A DNA stretch of 10,519 bases from Chloroflexota bacterium (GTDB lineage: Bacteria > Chloroflexota > Anaerolineae > Anaerolineales > UBA4823), in the NCBI GenBank assembly GCA_017860725.1, contig JAGDMX010000125.1, positions 1 through 10,519 on the forward strand, given 5' to 3'. This document shows, piece by piece, positions 1 to 5,998 of the stretch. The position numbers were made by a program, and so were the translations under genes. The notes under the pieces were generated by a model. That model was given only the letters and a program-made list of their open reading frames with translations. It was not told where the DNA came from and ran no database searches. Position 1 is the stretch's first letter; every line of letters begins with the position of its first letter.

Positions 1-71
1 TCGCGTGTGCCCAGGATCAGCTTGCCGGCGCAGGCTTCGCACGGCATCTCATTCCCCTGCATCAAGCACAT
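1..71 (-). CDS. Possible N-terminus of a gene cut by the window edge
   Basis: On the minus strand an open frame with in-frame ATG codons at 71, 62 and 47 runs off the left edge. From the ATG at 47 it reads MPCEACAGKLILGTR, and a GGGGA-like ribosome site lies just upstream of that ATG. The codons end almost entirely in G or C, as in the solid genes of this window. A CxxC pair (CEAC) could be half of a small metal-binding site. Fewer than 25 residues are visible, so no function can be assigned, and the frame could be open by chance. Confidence 0.3.
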   Translation of the reverse strand, partial: MCLMQGNEMPCEACAGKLILGTR

Positions 72-154
72 GCCCGCCCAAAACAGTTTTTATAGACTTT
101 GGCATGCCGCTTGGCCTGTATCCGTGATTGATTGTTTCTGTCATCCCCACTCAG

Positions 155-224
155 CCGCTAGACGATCACCTGCCAGGCCATGCAGGATATTATAAGTCGT
201 AAACCTCGAGAATGCAGCGGCTAA
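155..224. repeat. Dispersed ~70-bp imperfect direct repeat, copy A
   Basis: Bases 155-224 align with 4266-4335 in the same orientation, about 53 of 71 columns identical by eye with one indel. The best-conserved blocks are tcacctgcc, aggatattata, tcgtaa and the end around gca.cggc. Copy A has lost several base pairs of the hairpin present in copy B (4268-4289). It could be an intergenic repeat element or two remnants of one ancestral sequence. On the minus strand copy A also reads TTYNILHGLAGDRLAAEWG before a stop. That faintly recalls the start of endonuclease/exonuclease/phosphatase proteins, but copy B breaks this frame. Confidence 0.55.
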
Positions 225-349
225 ACCCAAAATCCTTTTATCCCGAGTTCACGTTAAATTGATTATTCCCGGCAATCGCTCAGGATGATCTATTGCAACG
301 GGAACTAGACTGAGTTCGCGTTGCGTGCACTGTCCAAGCGCCGTCGTGG

Positions 350-487
350 ATGTTGATCGGCCCCACTGCACTGGCACCGCAGTTAAATGTGCTTACCCCT
401 GGCTTCCCGGACTGGCTTGCGGTCAAGAGATTACTTGAACCAGCTATCCGTCTCGCCGGAGCGGCCTTAGCGAAGATGAAACATTGA
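350..487 (+). pseudogene. Short coding-like tail, unidentified
   Basis: An ATG at 350 opens a 45-codon frame ending in TGA at 485-487; the frame itself is open from 314. The peptide is protein-like, with a turn-rich part (LTPGFPDWLAVKRL) followed by a likely amphipathic helix (LEPAIRLAGAALAKMKH). No clear ribosome site precedes the ATG. It resembles the C-terminal end of an otherwise lost enzyme more than a free small protein. I do not recognise the family, and chance openness is possible. Confidence 0.28.
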
Positions 488-574
488 TTTCCCTGCTGCT
501 CAAGATTCCAATCAATTGCGAAGGTGATGCCTGCGTGACAGGTATATAATGAATATAGACATGGTAACGGTGTT

Positions 575-877
575 GTGCCAAGCAGGATTCAATGCCGTCT
601 TATAACCTTCTCTATTTTTGACTCATACGCCGACCTCGCCGCCTTGGGCGACAAAGCCCTGTTATTGTCTGCAATATCCCCCGCCTGGACTCCCCTCTTT
701 GCGATGGCTTCGGCTGTGGTCACTGACATTGGCGGGCCTCTGAGCCATAGCTCGATCGTGGCGCGCGAATATGGCATTCCTGCCGTGATGGCCACCGGCG
801 TGGCTACCCGTCTCATTCATACCGGACAGATGATCACGGTAGATGGCAGCGCGGGCACTGTGACGTTGAAGAAATAA
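575..877 (+). pseudogene. Detached C-terminal PEP-utilising swivelling domain (gene stub)
   Basis: The 100-residue frame starts at a GTG with no clear ribosome site. From about residue 19 it is a phosphohistidine swivelling domain of the PEP synthase / rifampin phosphotransferase type. It shows the AWTPLF segment (37-42), the catalytic block DIGGPLSHSSIVARE (51-65, presumed phospho-accepting His58) and the closing VDGSAGTV strand (89-96). Known enzymes of this family also need an ATP-grasp domain and, in the rifampin type, a substrate domain; both are missing. About 37 of the last 68 residues match the C-terminus of the next gene, so it is a paralogue. Its stop lies 19 bases before that gene's ATG. 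The first 18 residues look unrelated, which suggests a deletion junction. It is probably a remnant; an independently expressed His domain is less likely. The catalytic residues are intact. Confidence 0.65.
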
Positions 878-896
878 AAAACCTTATGGAAGCCAT

Positions 897-2531
897 ATGA
901 CGAGCATATTCCCAAAACTCGGATACAACCCTATCACGGGCGAGTGGAATGACAGCCTGAAAGGCGATTACTGCTGGTCCAGCGTCAACTTCCGGGAAGC
1001 CTCCCCGGATGTGATGACGCCCATTACCTGGTCGCTGATGTGGATCTACTTATTCGAAACCACCCCGATCCATTTTCCGGACGAGCACCCCGTTGGCGGG
1101 AATATCGCCGGGCGTCTGTATTTCAACTTGAGCCTGATTTCATCGCTCTATCATGCTGTCGGCATGGACGCGCGCAAAGAAAAGTTTGGGGATCTGCTTG
1201 GTGCCACACCTCCCGAATTGAACATTCCCTATCTTCCATTTTCGCCCCTGGTGGTCATCTGGAATGTGCTGCCGGGAATGATTAAAGACCGGATGCTGAT
1301 CAGGCGTGACATTAAACAGTTTGCGGAGTATATCGCCTTCCTCCCCAATTGGGTCAAGATCATGCGGACGCGCATCCAGCAGTGTACGGAGGCTGCTGAG
1401 CTGCTCTCCCTGTGGAACGAAGCCATCCTGCCCACCATTCTGCGTGACTACCGGATGTTAAGGAGCGTTACCGTCAATCTATCTGGACCGGCTACCAAGC
1501 TCAACCTGGACTTGACCGCTCTGGTCGGCGAAGCCGAGGCGCATACGCTCTTATCCAACCTTTCCGGCGCCTCAGGTGACCTGGAAAGCTTGGGTCCGCT
1601 GCTGGGGCTGGCGAAAGTAAAGGATGGCAGGATGAGCCGCGCAGAATACATGGAGCGCTACGGGCACCGCGGGCCGCATGAAGGGGAGCTTTCTGCACTT
1701 GTCCCCGGCGAAGACCCGGAATGGCTCGATAAACAGCTCGCCGATTTCAACCAGTCAGGCGTGGATGTGGAGGCGCTCCTGGCGAAACAGCGCCTAGAAT
1801 CCAGCGCGGCTTGGGAGCGTTTTGCAGCGCGCTTCCCGGACAAATCTGCCTCCTTCCGCCACAGGCTGGAACTGGTTACAGCCGCAGCAAAAAAGCGCGA
1901 AGCGTTCCGCTCCGAGGGGGTGCGCGTAAGGCGGCTTACTCGCCAGTTTCTACTGCAGGTGGGTAATCTGACGGGGACGGGCGACGGCATCTTTTTCCTG
2001 ACAATGGATGAAATGACCGCCCTGCTGGCTGGTGATAAGTCGCCCATCAGCGCCATCCCCGCCCGGCGCGTCATGTACCAGCGCTACTGCGCTCTCCCGC
2101 CTTACCCGGCGATCATCTATGGAAGCTTTGATCCGTTTCAGTGGGCGGCGGACCCCAACCGGCGCAGCGACTTTTACGATGCGCGGCAGACCGGTACTAC
2201 CGCCTTTTCTACCAAAATCAAAGGATTTGCAGGCGCGGCAGGTTGCGTAGAGGGCATCGTGCGCCGCATCGATCGCATAGAGGATGGAGATCAGGTCCAG
2301 CCGGGCGAGATTCTTGTCACCTCCATCACCAATGTCGGCTGGACGCCGCTCTTCCCTCGTCTTGCCGCTATTGTGACTGATGTGGGTGCTCCGCTCTCGC
2401 ATGCTGCCATTGTCGCCCGCGAGATGGGCATCCCGGCTGTGGTTGGATGTGGCAATGCCACCATGCTGCTTAAAACAGGCGACCGCGCCCGTGTGGATGG
2501 TGGACAAGGCACGGTTGAAATCTTGACTTAG
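897..2531 (+). CDS. Rifampin-phosphotransferase-like protein lacking the ATP-grasp domain (PEP-utilising enzyme)
   Basis: The 544-residue protein matches the central plus C-terminal parts of rifampin phosphotransferase-like dikinases. The start YCWSSVNFREASPDVMTPITW (25-45) corresponds to the linker that follows the ATP-binding domain in full-length members. MERYGHRGPHEGEL (252-265) is the conserved block of the middle, substrate-binding domain. Residues 436-543 form the swivelling phosphohistidine domain, with GWTPLF (481-486), VGAPLSHAAIVARE (496-509) and presumed catalytic His502. In the family this His carries phosphate from ATP to the substrate. No ATP-binding domain is present in this protein or elsewhere in the window, so it must use a separate partner, or it is a decayed or repurposed form. 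The ATG at 897 has only a weak ATGGA ribosome site. The upstream paralogous stub ends 19 bases before it. The substrate is unknown; antibiotic inactivation is possible but not shown. Confidence 0.85.
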   Translation: MTSIFPKLGYNPITGEWNDSLKGDYCWSSVNFREASPDVMTPITWSLMWIYLFETTPIHFPDEHPVGGNIAGRLYFNLSLISSLYHAVGMDARKEKFGDLLGATPPELNIPYLPFSPLVVIWNVLPGMIKDRMLIRRDIKQFAEYIAFLPNWVKIMRTRIQQCTEAAELLSLWNEAILPTILRDYRMLRSVTVNLSGPATKLNLDLTALVGEAEAHTLLSNLSGASGDLESLGPLLGLAKVKDGRMSRAEYMERYGHRGPHEGELSALVPGEDPEWLDKQLADFNQSGVDVEALLAKQRLESSAAWERFAARFPDKSASFRHRLELVTAAAKKREAFRSEGVRVRRLTRQFLLQVGNLTGTGDGIFFLTMDEMTALLAGDKSPISAIPARRVMYQRYCALPPYPAIIYGSFDPFQWAADPNRRSDFYDARQTGTTAFSTKIKGFAGAAGCVEGIVRRIDRIEDGDQVQPGEILVTSITNVGWTPLFPRLAAIVTDVGAPLSHAAIVAREMGIPAVVGCGNATMLLKTGDRARVDGGQGTVEILT

Positions 2532-2567
2532 TTAGACTATTGCTCTGGCTCAGTTGACCGCTAATCG

Positions 2568-2704
2568 ATGTTTGTCGCCTTAGCTGGCCTTACAATAAGC
2601 GGAGTGATCATTCGTGTTCGCGACGAAGAACAGGTGATGCTCGAGGCCTTTGGGATGAATACAAAGCCTACATGCAGCACGTGGGCGTTTTTTTTGAAAT
2701 TTTT
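2568..2704 (+). pseudogene. Frameshifted C-terminal stub of an isoprenylcysteine carboxyl methyltransferase-like gene
   Basis: From the ATG at 2568 the frame reads a hydrophobic stretch followed by RVRDEEQVMLEAFG. In the next frame it continues as DEYKAYMQHVGVFF. Joined, these give the pattern EE..L...FG.eY..Y......ff that ends ICMT/PEMT-type membrane methyltransferases. The two halves join if one G is restored in the GGG at 2652-2654, so a one-base loss explains the break. Only about 45 residues remain; most of the membrane domain of these roughly 150-220-residue proteins is absent. The stub ends where the ribosome site of the next gene begins. This is a pattern-based assignment without a database search. 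Confidence 0.55.
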
Positions 2705-2712
2705 AGAAGGAG
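2705..2712 (+). promoter_or_regulatory. Ribosome binding site that fixes the methyltransferase start
   Basis: AGAAGGAG lies 7 bases before the ATG at 2720. It favours that start over the in-frame ATG at 2672, whose extra 16 residues read as part of the ICMT-like stub. Confidence 0.75.
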
Positions 2713-2719
2713 CAGGTCT

Positions 2720-3532
2720 ATGCCCGAAAAAGTCTCTCAATCCCTGGAAGGTGTGTCTGAAACTCTGCTTATGACATTGTATCTTCGGGCGCGTGAATCC
2801 CAACGCCCGAATGCCATGATAAAAGATGACAGGGCTGTGGAAATGGTCAAACAGATCGATTGCGATTTTTCACGATTCAGAATGCAGCGGCACGACGAGG
2901 TCGCTATCATCGTGCGCATGAATAAATTCGACAACCATGTGCGCTCCTTCCTGGCGCGCAGCCCGGATGCGGTCGTTGTTCATATCGGCTGCGGGCTGGA
3001 TACCCGTTTCGAACGCGTGGATAATGGGGATGTTGAATGGTTTGACTTGGACATGCCCGATGTGATAGCGCTGAGGCAAAAATTGATCCGCAGCCAAAGC
3101 AGCCGTTACCACACTCTGGCTACGTCCGTTTTCGAGGATGGTTGGCTTGAAGGGGTGGGCCGGTTCAAACCGCGCCCATTCATGTTTATCGCAGAAGGCG
3201 TCCTCCCTTATTTTGAAGAAGTGCAGGTCAAATCTCTGTTCCTTAAATTGCGTGAACATTTCCCTGGCTGTGAGCTGGTCTGTGATGCTCACACGCCCTT
3301 CGTCGTCTGGGCGGATAACCTCCATCTGGCTTATGCGAAATTAAAGGCGCGTCTTCATTGGAGCATTAAGCATGGCAAGGATGTCGAAAACTGGGGCGAA
3401 GGCATTCGTCTGTTGGACGAGTGGAATTACTATGAGGAGGATGAGCCTCAACTCAAAGCGTATCGATGGGTGCGCTTGATCCCACCACTGGCGAAATCAT
3501 CCGGCATTTTCCATTACCGGCTGGGAGTTTAA
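2720..3532 (+). CDS. LCM-family (polyketide-type) SAM-dependent O-methyltransferase
   Basis: This 270-residue protein is a class I methyltransferase of the leucine carboxyl methyltransferase / polyketide O-methyltransferase family (PF04072 type). The N-terminus carries VSETLLMTLYLRARES (12-27), typical of the family, followed by DDRAVEMV and IDCDFSRF. The SAM-binding loop is VVHIGCGLDTRF (86-97), followed by the acidic strand EWFDLDMPDV (106-115). FIAEGVLPYFEEVQV (156-170) is the usual motif near the active site. The length is normal. In the family, members methylate carboxyl or hydroxyl groups of small molecules or proteins; the substrate here cannot be read. It lies 188 bases after the phosphotransferase-like gene on the same strand and converges with the SnoaL-like gene. 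I see no clear terminator in the 141 bases between them. Confidence 0.88.
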   Translation: MPEKVSQSLEGVSETLLMTLYLRARESQRPNAMIKDDRAVEMVKQIDCDFSRFRMQRHDEVAIIVRMNKFDNHVRSFLARSPDAVVVHIGCGLDTRFERVDNGDVEWFDLDMPDVIALRQKLIRSQSSRYHTLATSVFEDGWLEGVGRFKPRPFMFIAEGVLPYFEEVQVKSLFLKLREHFPGCELVCDAHTPFVVWADNLHLAYAKLKARLHWSIKHGKDVENWGEGIRLLDEWNYYEEDEPQLKAYRWVRLIPPLAKSSGIFHYRLGV

Positions 3533-3673
3533 AACTGAAAATGACCAATGTCAGGAACCAATTCATCTGGCGACCGTGGGTGCTGGTCTGTGGTCTGTGA
3601 TGCCACGTTCGGGCATTTCTTCCTGACGGGCAAGAAGCGACTCATTGACCTTTTAAATCTTCAACTAGAAACC

Positions 3674-4105
3674 TTACATTCCAGGCATCATACCCAGTTG
3701 CGCCAGCAAGGTTACCATATCCCAATGCGCCCAGGAGTGTATGGCTTTACCGTTCTTGAACTGGTAAGTCGTGCTGCCAGGCACCATCGCGTGTTTTCCG
3801 GTTGGCGGTATCATCTCCCCGGTTGGAGTGCGCAAGCCACCTTTATGAGTTCCGCTGCCAACCCAATTGATCACCACAAAATCCCCCTGGGCGATTTTGT
3901 GCCGCAGTTCAAAATGCAGATCGGGAAAAGCGTCGAGAAACACCTGGTTGTAAGCCTGTGATTGGTCTCCGGTTTGAAGTCCGGGCGCGCCGGGAGCTTC
4001 TGCTTTGTAATCGTCGGCCAGTAGATCGGGGTAGCGCCCCAGATCGTGAGCGTTGATCGCCTCAAAAAATTTCTCGGCAATCCGGATATTATCTTGTTCG
4101 GACAT
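3674..4105 (-). CDS. SnoaL-like polyketide cyclase / ester cyclase family protein
   Basis: The 143-residue protein is a compact alpha+beta barrel of the SnoaL-like (NTF2-fold) family. Visible marks are the opening helix IAEKFFEAINAHDL (9-22), the signature FPDLHFELRHKIAQGDFVVI (60-79), WVGSGTHKG (81-89) and the closing WDMVTLLAQLGMMPG (128-142). Family members include polyketide cyclases, ester cyclases and many proteins of unknown function, so no reaction is claimed. The ATG at 4105 is chosen because AGGAG lies 8 bases ahead; the GTG at 4138 lies inside a palindrome. It is on the same strand as the P450 but separated from it by 303 bases holding several inverted repeats, so it is probably transcribed on its own. 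Confidence 0.87.
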   Translation of the reverse strand: MSEQDNIRIAEKFFEAINAHDLGRYPDLLADDYKAEAPGAPGLQTGDQSQAYNQVFLDAFPDLHFELRHKIAQGDFVVINWVGSGTHKGGLRTPTGEMIPPTGKHAMVPGSTTYQFKNGKAIHSWAHWDMVTLLAQLGMMPGM

Positions 4106-4130
4106 CGGCTTTTCTCCTGAGATGGCGATA

Positions 4131-4146
4131 GTCCGCACATGCGGAC
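4131..4146. promoter_or_regulatory. Short palindrome upstream of the SnoaL-like gene, possible operator
   Basis: GTCCGCA and TGCGGAC form perfect 7-base arms around CA. The site is 25 bases before the SnoaL-like ATG, in its likely leader. The position suits a dimeric repressor, but no regulator gene is in the window and I do not recognise the motif. Confidence 0.45.
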
Positions 4147-4149
4147 CTT

Positions 4150-4190
4150 CTGCCCACTGCCAGGGTTATTAAATACTGGCGCATGGGCAG
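4150..4190. other. Long imperfect stem-loop with an AT-rich loop
   Basis: CTGCCCA (4150-4156) pairs with TGGGCAG (4184-4190), and inside that GCCAG (4159-4163) pairs with CTGGC (4176-4180). The interior mismatch is 2 against 3 bases and the loop is 12 bases. No T-run follows on either strand, so it is not a standard terminator. On the minus strand the loop holds TATTTA, a weak -10 candidate for the SnoaL-like gene, but no good -35 is seen. Confidence 0.45.
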
Positions 4191-4408
4191 GCGATATTGT
4201 TACATATGTTGAGGGTGGTCGGGATGGGTAGGCTTTTCTCAGACGGAAACCCGTATGCTGGGAATCCGCTGGGCGGTCACCTGCCCGGCTAATTAAGGAT
4301 ATTATATATCGTAATTATCCAGAACGCAACGGCGAATTTTTTCTCCCCCGCTTAATTTCATAGTGACCAATTGCGCCAGGCGCGTTAATATCCCGCCTTC
4401 TTCATTAG
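4191..4408. other. Rest of the intergenic region between the P450 and SnoaL-like genes
   Basis: This carries repeat copy B and its hairpin (listed separately). Nothing else recognisable is present apart from a T-rich run near 4336-4342. No protein-coding frame or RNA gene is supported. Confidence 0.4.
4266..4335. repeat. Dispersed ~70-bp imperfect direct repeat, copy B
   Basis: This is the partner of 155-224 in the same orientation, roughly 75% identical by eye. It begins with a strong hairpin at 4268-4289: gctgggcgg pairs with ctgcccggc around a TCAC loop, 9 pairs including two G-T. It continues into the shared aggatattata block. It ends about 70 bases from the P450 stop codon. It does not have the inverted ends of an insertion sequence. 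Confidence 0.55.
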
Positions 4409-5737
4409 TTACCGGTGCAGTGTCATATACAGGTCGCGATTGGGACGCAGTACGAACAGCGGCTGCGGATGGATTTCGCTGCCGGGCGCCAGCCTCAGCT
4501 CGAAGCGCTGGGCCACGCAAGCCATGATCAGCGTCGCCTCCAGCAGGCCGAAGTTATTGCCGATGCACTGTCGCGGCCCGGCGCCGAACGGAATATACGC
4601 ATACCGGTTCTGACGCATAGCCACCTCTGGGTTGAAGCGCAGCGGGTCAAATTCCTCCGGGCGCTCCCAGAACTCCGGGTGGCGGTGCACGGTGTACACG
4701 CAGATCGCCATCACTGTCCCCGGGGCGACTTGGTATCCCCCGATCTCGTCCACTCCCAGCGCCCGCCGTCCCAGCATCCACGCCGGCGGGTACAGCCGCA
4801 GCGATTCATCCAGCGTCATGCGAATATATGGCAGGCGCTCCAGGTCGGCTATCGCCGGTGGGCGGTCATTCAGCGCGGACACTTCCTGGCGTAGACGCCC
4901 GGTCGCCTCCGGGTGCTGCGAAAGCAGGTACCATGTCCACGTCAGTGCATTGGCCGTCGTCTCGTAACCTGCGATCAGCAGTGTCATCACCTGGTCGCAC
5001 AGTTGCGCCTCATTCATCCTCAGCCGCGTCTCTTCATCCCGCGCCAGCATCATCGAGCTGAGCAAGTCGCCCTTGTCGGTAAAGTCCCGCCGTCGCTCTT
5101 GAACGATCCCCTCCACAATCGCCCGCACCGCCCGCGCCGACTCCTGCACGTGCGGGCGGCTGGGTTTCTCGAACTGCACCGCCGCCTGGTTGACCCACTC
5201 GCCAATTGCGTTGACTTCCTCCCCCAAATTTACCCCGAACAGCGCCCGCGTCGTCACCGTCAGCGTCAACGACGCCATCTCGCGTGCGATATCGACCGGC
5301 TGACCTGCTGCGTAGCGCCCCTCCCAGCGGGAGAGCATCTCCTGCGCTGCCGCCACGATCATCCCATCCAATGCCTCCAGCCGCGTATGGTGGAAGGCTG
5401 GCTGCATCAACCGCCGCTGCTGCCGCCAGGTTTCGCCCTCGCTGGTCACCAGTCCGTCGCCCACCAGCCGCTTGAACACCTGGTTGGAGTAGGTTGCCTT
5501 GCTGTAGTTGCGGTTGTTGTCCACCAGCACATGTCGGATGTAATCCGGGTGATTGATCAGGTAGGCCGTGTCCGGCGCCGGTCGGTAGCACACAATGTCC
5601 CCGTATTGCCGCGTCAGGTTGAGGAAGAAGTTCAGCGGGTCGCGTACCAGCTCGCGCACCCTGCCGCGTGGCATCGGGGGCAGGCGCAGCCCGGTCGGGC
5701 TCTCGTTGGCTGCGGATTGGGATTCAGGTAGGGTCAT
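4409..5737 (-). CDS. Cytochrome P450 monooxygenase
   Basis: The 442-residue protein has every P450 landmark. The C-helix WRQQRR is at 104-109, the I-helix oxygen-activation motif AGYETT at 256-261, and the K-helix ExxR as ESLR at 311-314. A PERF-like FDPLRF is at 363-368, and the haem loop FGAGPRQCIG at 384-393 holds ligand Cys391. The length is normal for a soluble bacterial P450; there is no membrane anchor and no fused reductase, so separate redox partners are needed and none is in the window. The ATG at 5737 has AGGAG 7 bases ahead. Family members hydroxylate fatty acids, terpenes or other hydrophobic compounds; the substrate is not readable here. It is divergent from the patatin-like gene, 261 bases away. 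A long open frame on the opposite strand is a high-GC shadow. Confidence 0.96.
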   Translation of the reverse strand: MTLPESQSAANESPTGLRLPPMPRGRVRELVRDPLNFFLNLTRQYGDIVCYRPAPDTAYLINHPDYIRHVLVDNNRNYSKATYSNQVFKRLVGDGLVTSEGETWRQQRRLMQPAFHHTRLEALDGMIVAAAQEMLSRWEGRYAAGQPVDIAREMASLTLTVTTRALFGVNLGEEVNAIGEWVNQAAVQFEKPSRPHVQESARAVRAIVEGIVQERRRDFTDKGDLLSSMMLARDEETRLRMNEAQLCDQVMTLLIAGYETTANALTWTWYLLSQHPEATGRLRQEVSALNDRPPAIADLERLPYIRMTLDESLRLYPPAWMLGRRALGVDEIGGYQVAPGTVMAICVYTVHRHPEFWERPEEFDPLRFNPEVAMRQNRYAYIPFGAGPRQCIGNNFGLLEATLIMACVAQRFELRLAPGSEIHPQPLFVLRPNRDLYMTLHR

Positions 5738-5816
5738 ACCGCCACTCCTGGGCTTGCTGGTTGTAGAAGATCATCTCGTTGCGCCGGTTGGAGTCCGGCA
5801 CCCAGAATTCTCTCAA
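5724..5816 (-). pseudogene. Small coding-like frame overlapping the P450 start
   Basis: A 30-codon frame (TTG at 5816, GTG at 5801 or ATG at 5774 as possible starts) ends with TGA at 5724-5726, overlapping the first 14 bases of the P450 gene. It reads EFWVPDSNRRNEM followed by IFYNQQAQEWRYDPT. Nearly every codon from GTG onward ends in G or C, like the real genes here, while the sequence just upstream of its TAA boundary is AT-rich. It may be the C-terminal stub of a lost gene that was once translationally coupled to the P450, or a short leader peptide. I do not recognise it. Confidence 0.3.
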
Positions 5817-5821
5817 TTATA
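5816..5821 (-). promoter_or_regulatory. Candidate -10 box for the P450 gene
   Basis: A perfect TATAAT reads on the minus strand inside an AT-rich patch, which would give a leader of about 70 bases. The hexamer 17 bases upstream is a poor -35. A short hairpin (GCCGG at 5783-5787, CCGGC at 5795-5799) would lie in the leader. If this promoter is used, the TTG start of the small frame would not be transcribed. Confidence 0.35.
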
Positions 5822-5998
5822 TACAAGTTACCTAAATTTTCCGGCCTTGTATTCCTAATATCATTAATGGATTTCTTTGCGCTCTCTACGGCTTTGCGAG
5901 AGATTTTATACATATTGAAACCTCAGCCTACCTCATTATCAGCAGTAAATGGTAAAATTCCCTCCAGATAATCTACACTGCACAAGGAGGGACATCTC

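Larger units (their letters stand above)
72..574. other. About 500 bases without an intact gene
   Basis: This stretch holds one copy of the dispersed ~70-bp repeat (155-224) and a short coding-like tail (350-487). It also holds an 11-base near-direct repeat, gagttcacgtt at 245-255 and gagttcgcgtt at 312-322. A perfect TATAAT lies at 545-550, 24 bases ahead of the GTG at 575, but no good -35 hexamer sits at the right distance. I see no RNA gene or mobile element. The region looks like decayed sequence. Confidence 0.5.

Noticed and set aside
100..115. Sigma-54-like pattern TGGCAT-N5-TTGG
   Set aside because: It matches the -12 element poorly, and no gene starts downstream on that strand within a sensible distance.
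1950..2507. 185-codon minus-strand frame
   Set aside because: It is antisense to the conserved swivelling domain and shows no family pattern.
3533..3673. Convergent gap with a 38-codon minus frame and a tandem tctgtgg repeat
   Set aside because: The frame has a low-complexity, non-protein-like sequence and a poorly spaced ribosome site. I could not find a terminator hairpin with a T-run.
3548..3961. 137-codon plus-strand frame after the methyltransferase
   Set aside because: Most of it is antisense to the SnoaL-like gene, and its first part shows no coding character.
4913..5731. Long plus-strand open frame of 272 codons opposite the P450
   Set aside because: It is fully antisense to a P450 with all motifs intact. 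The composition is Arg/His/Pro/Gln-rich, as expected from the reverse of a high-GC gene.
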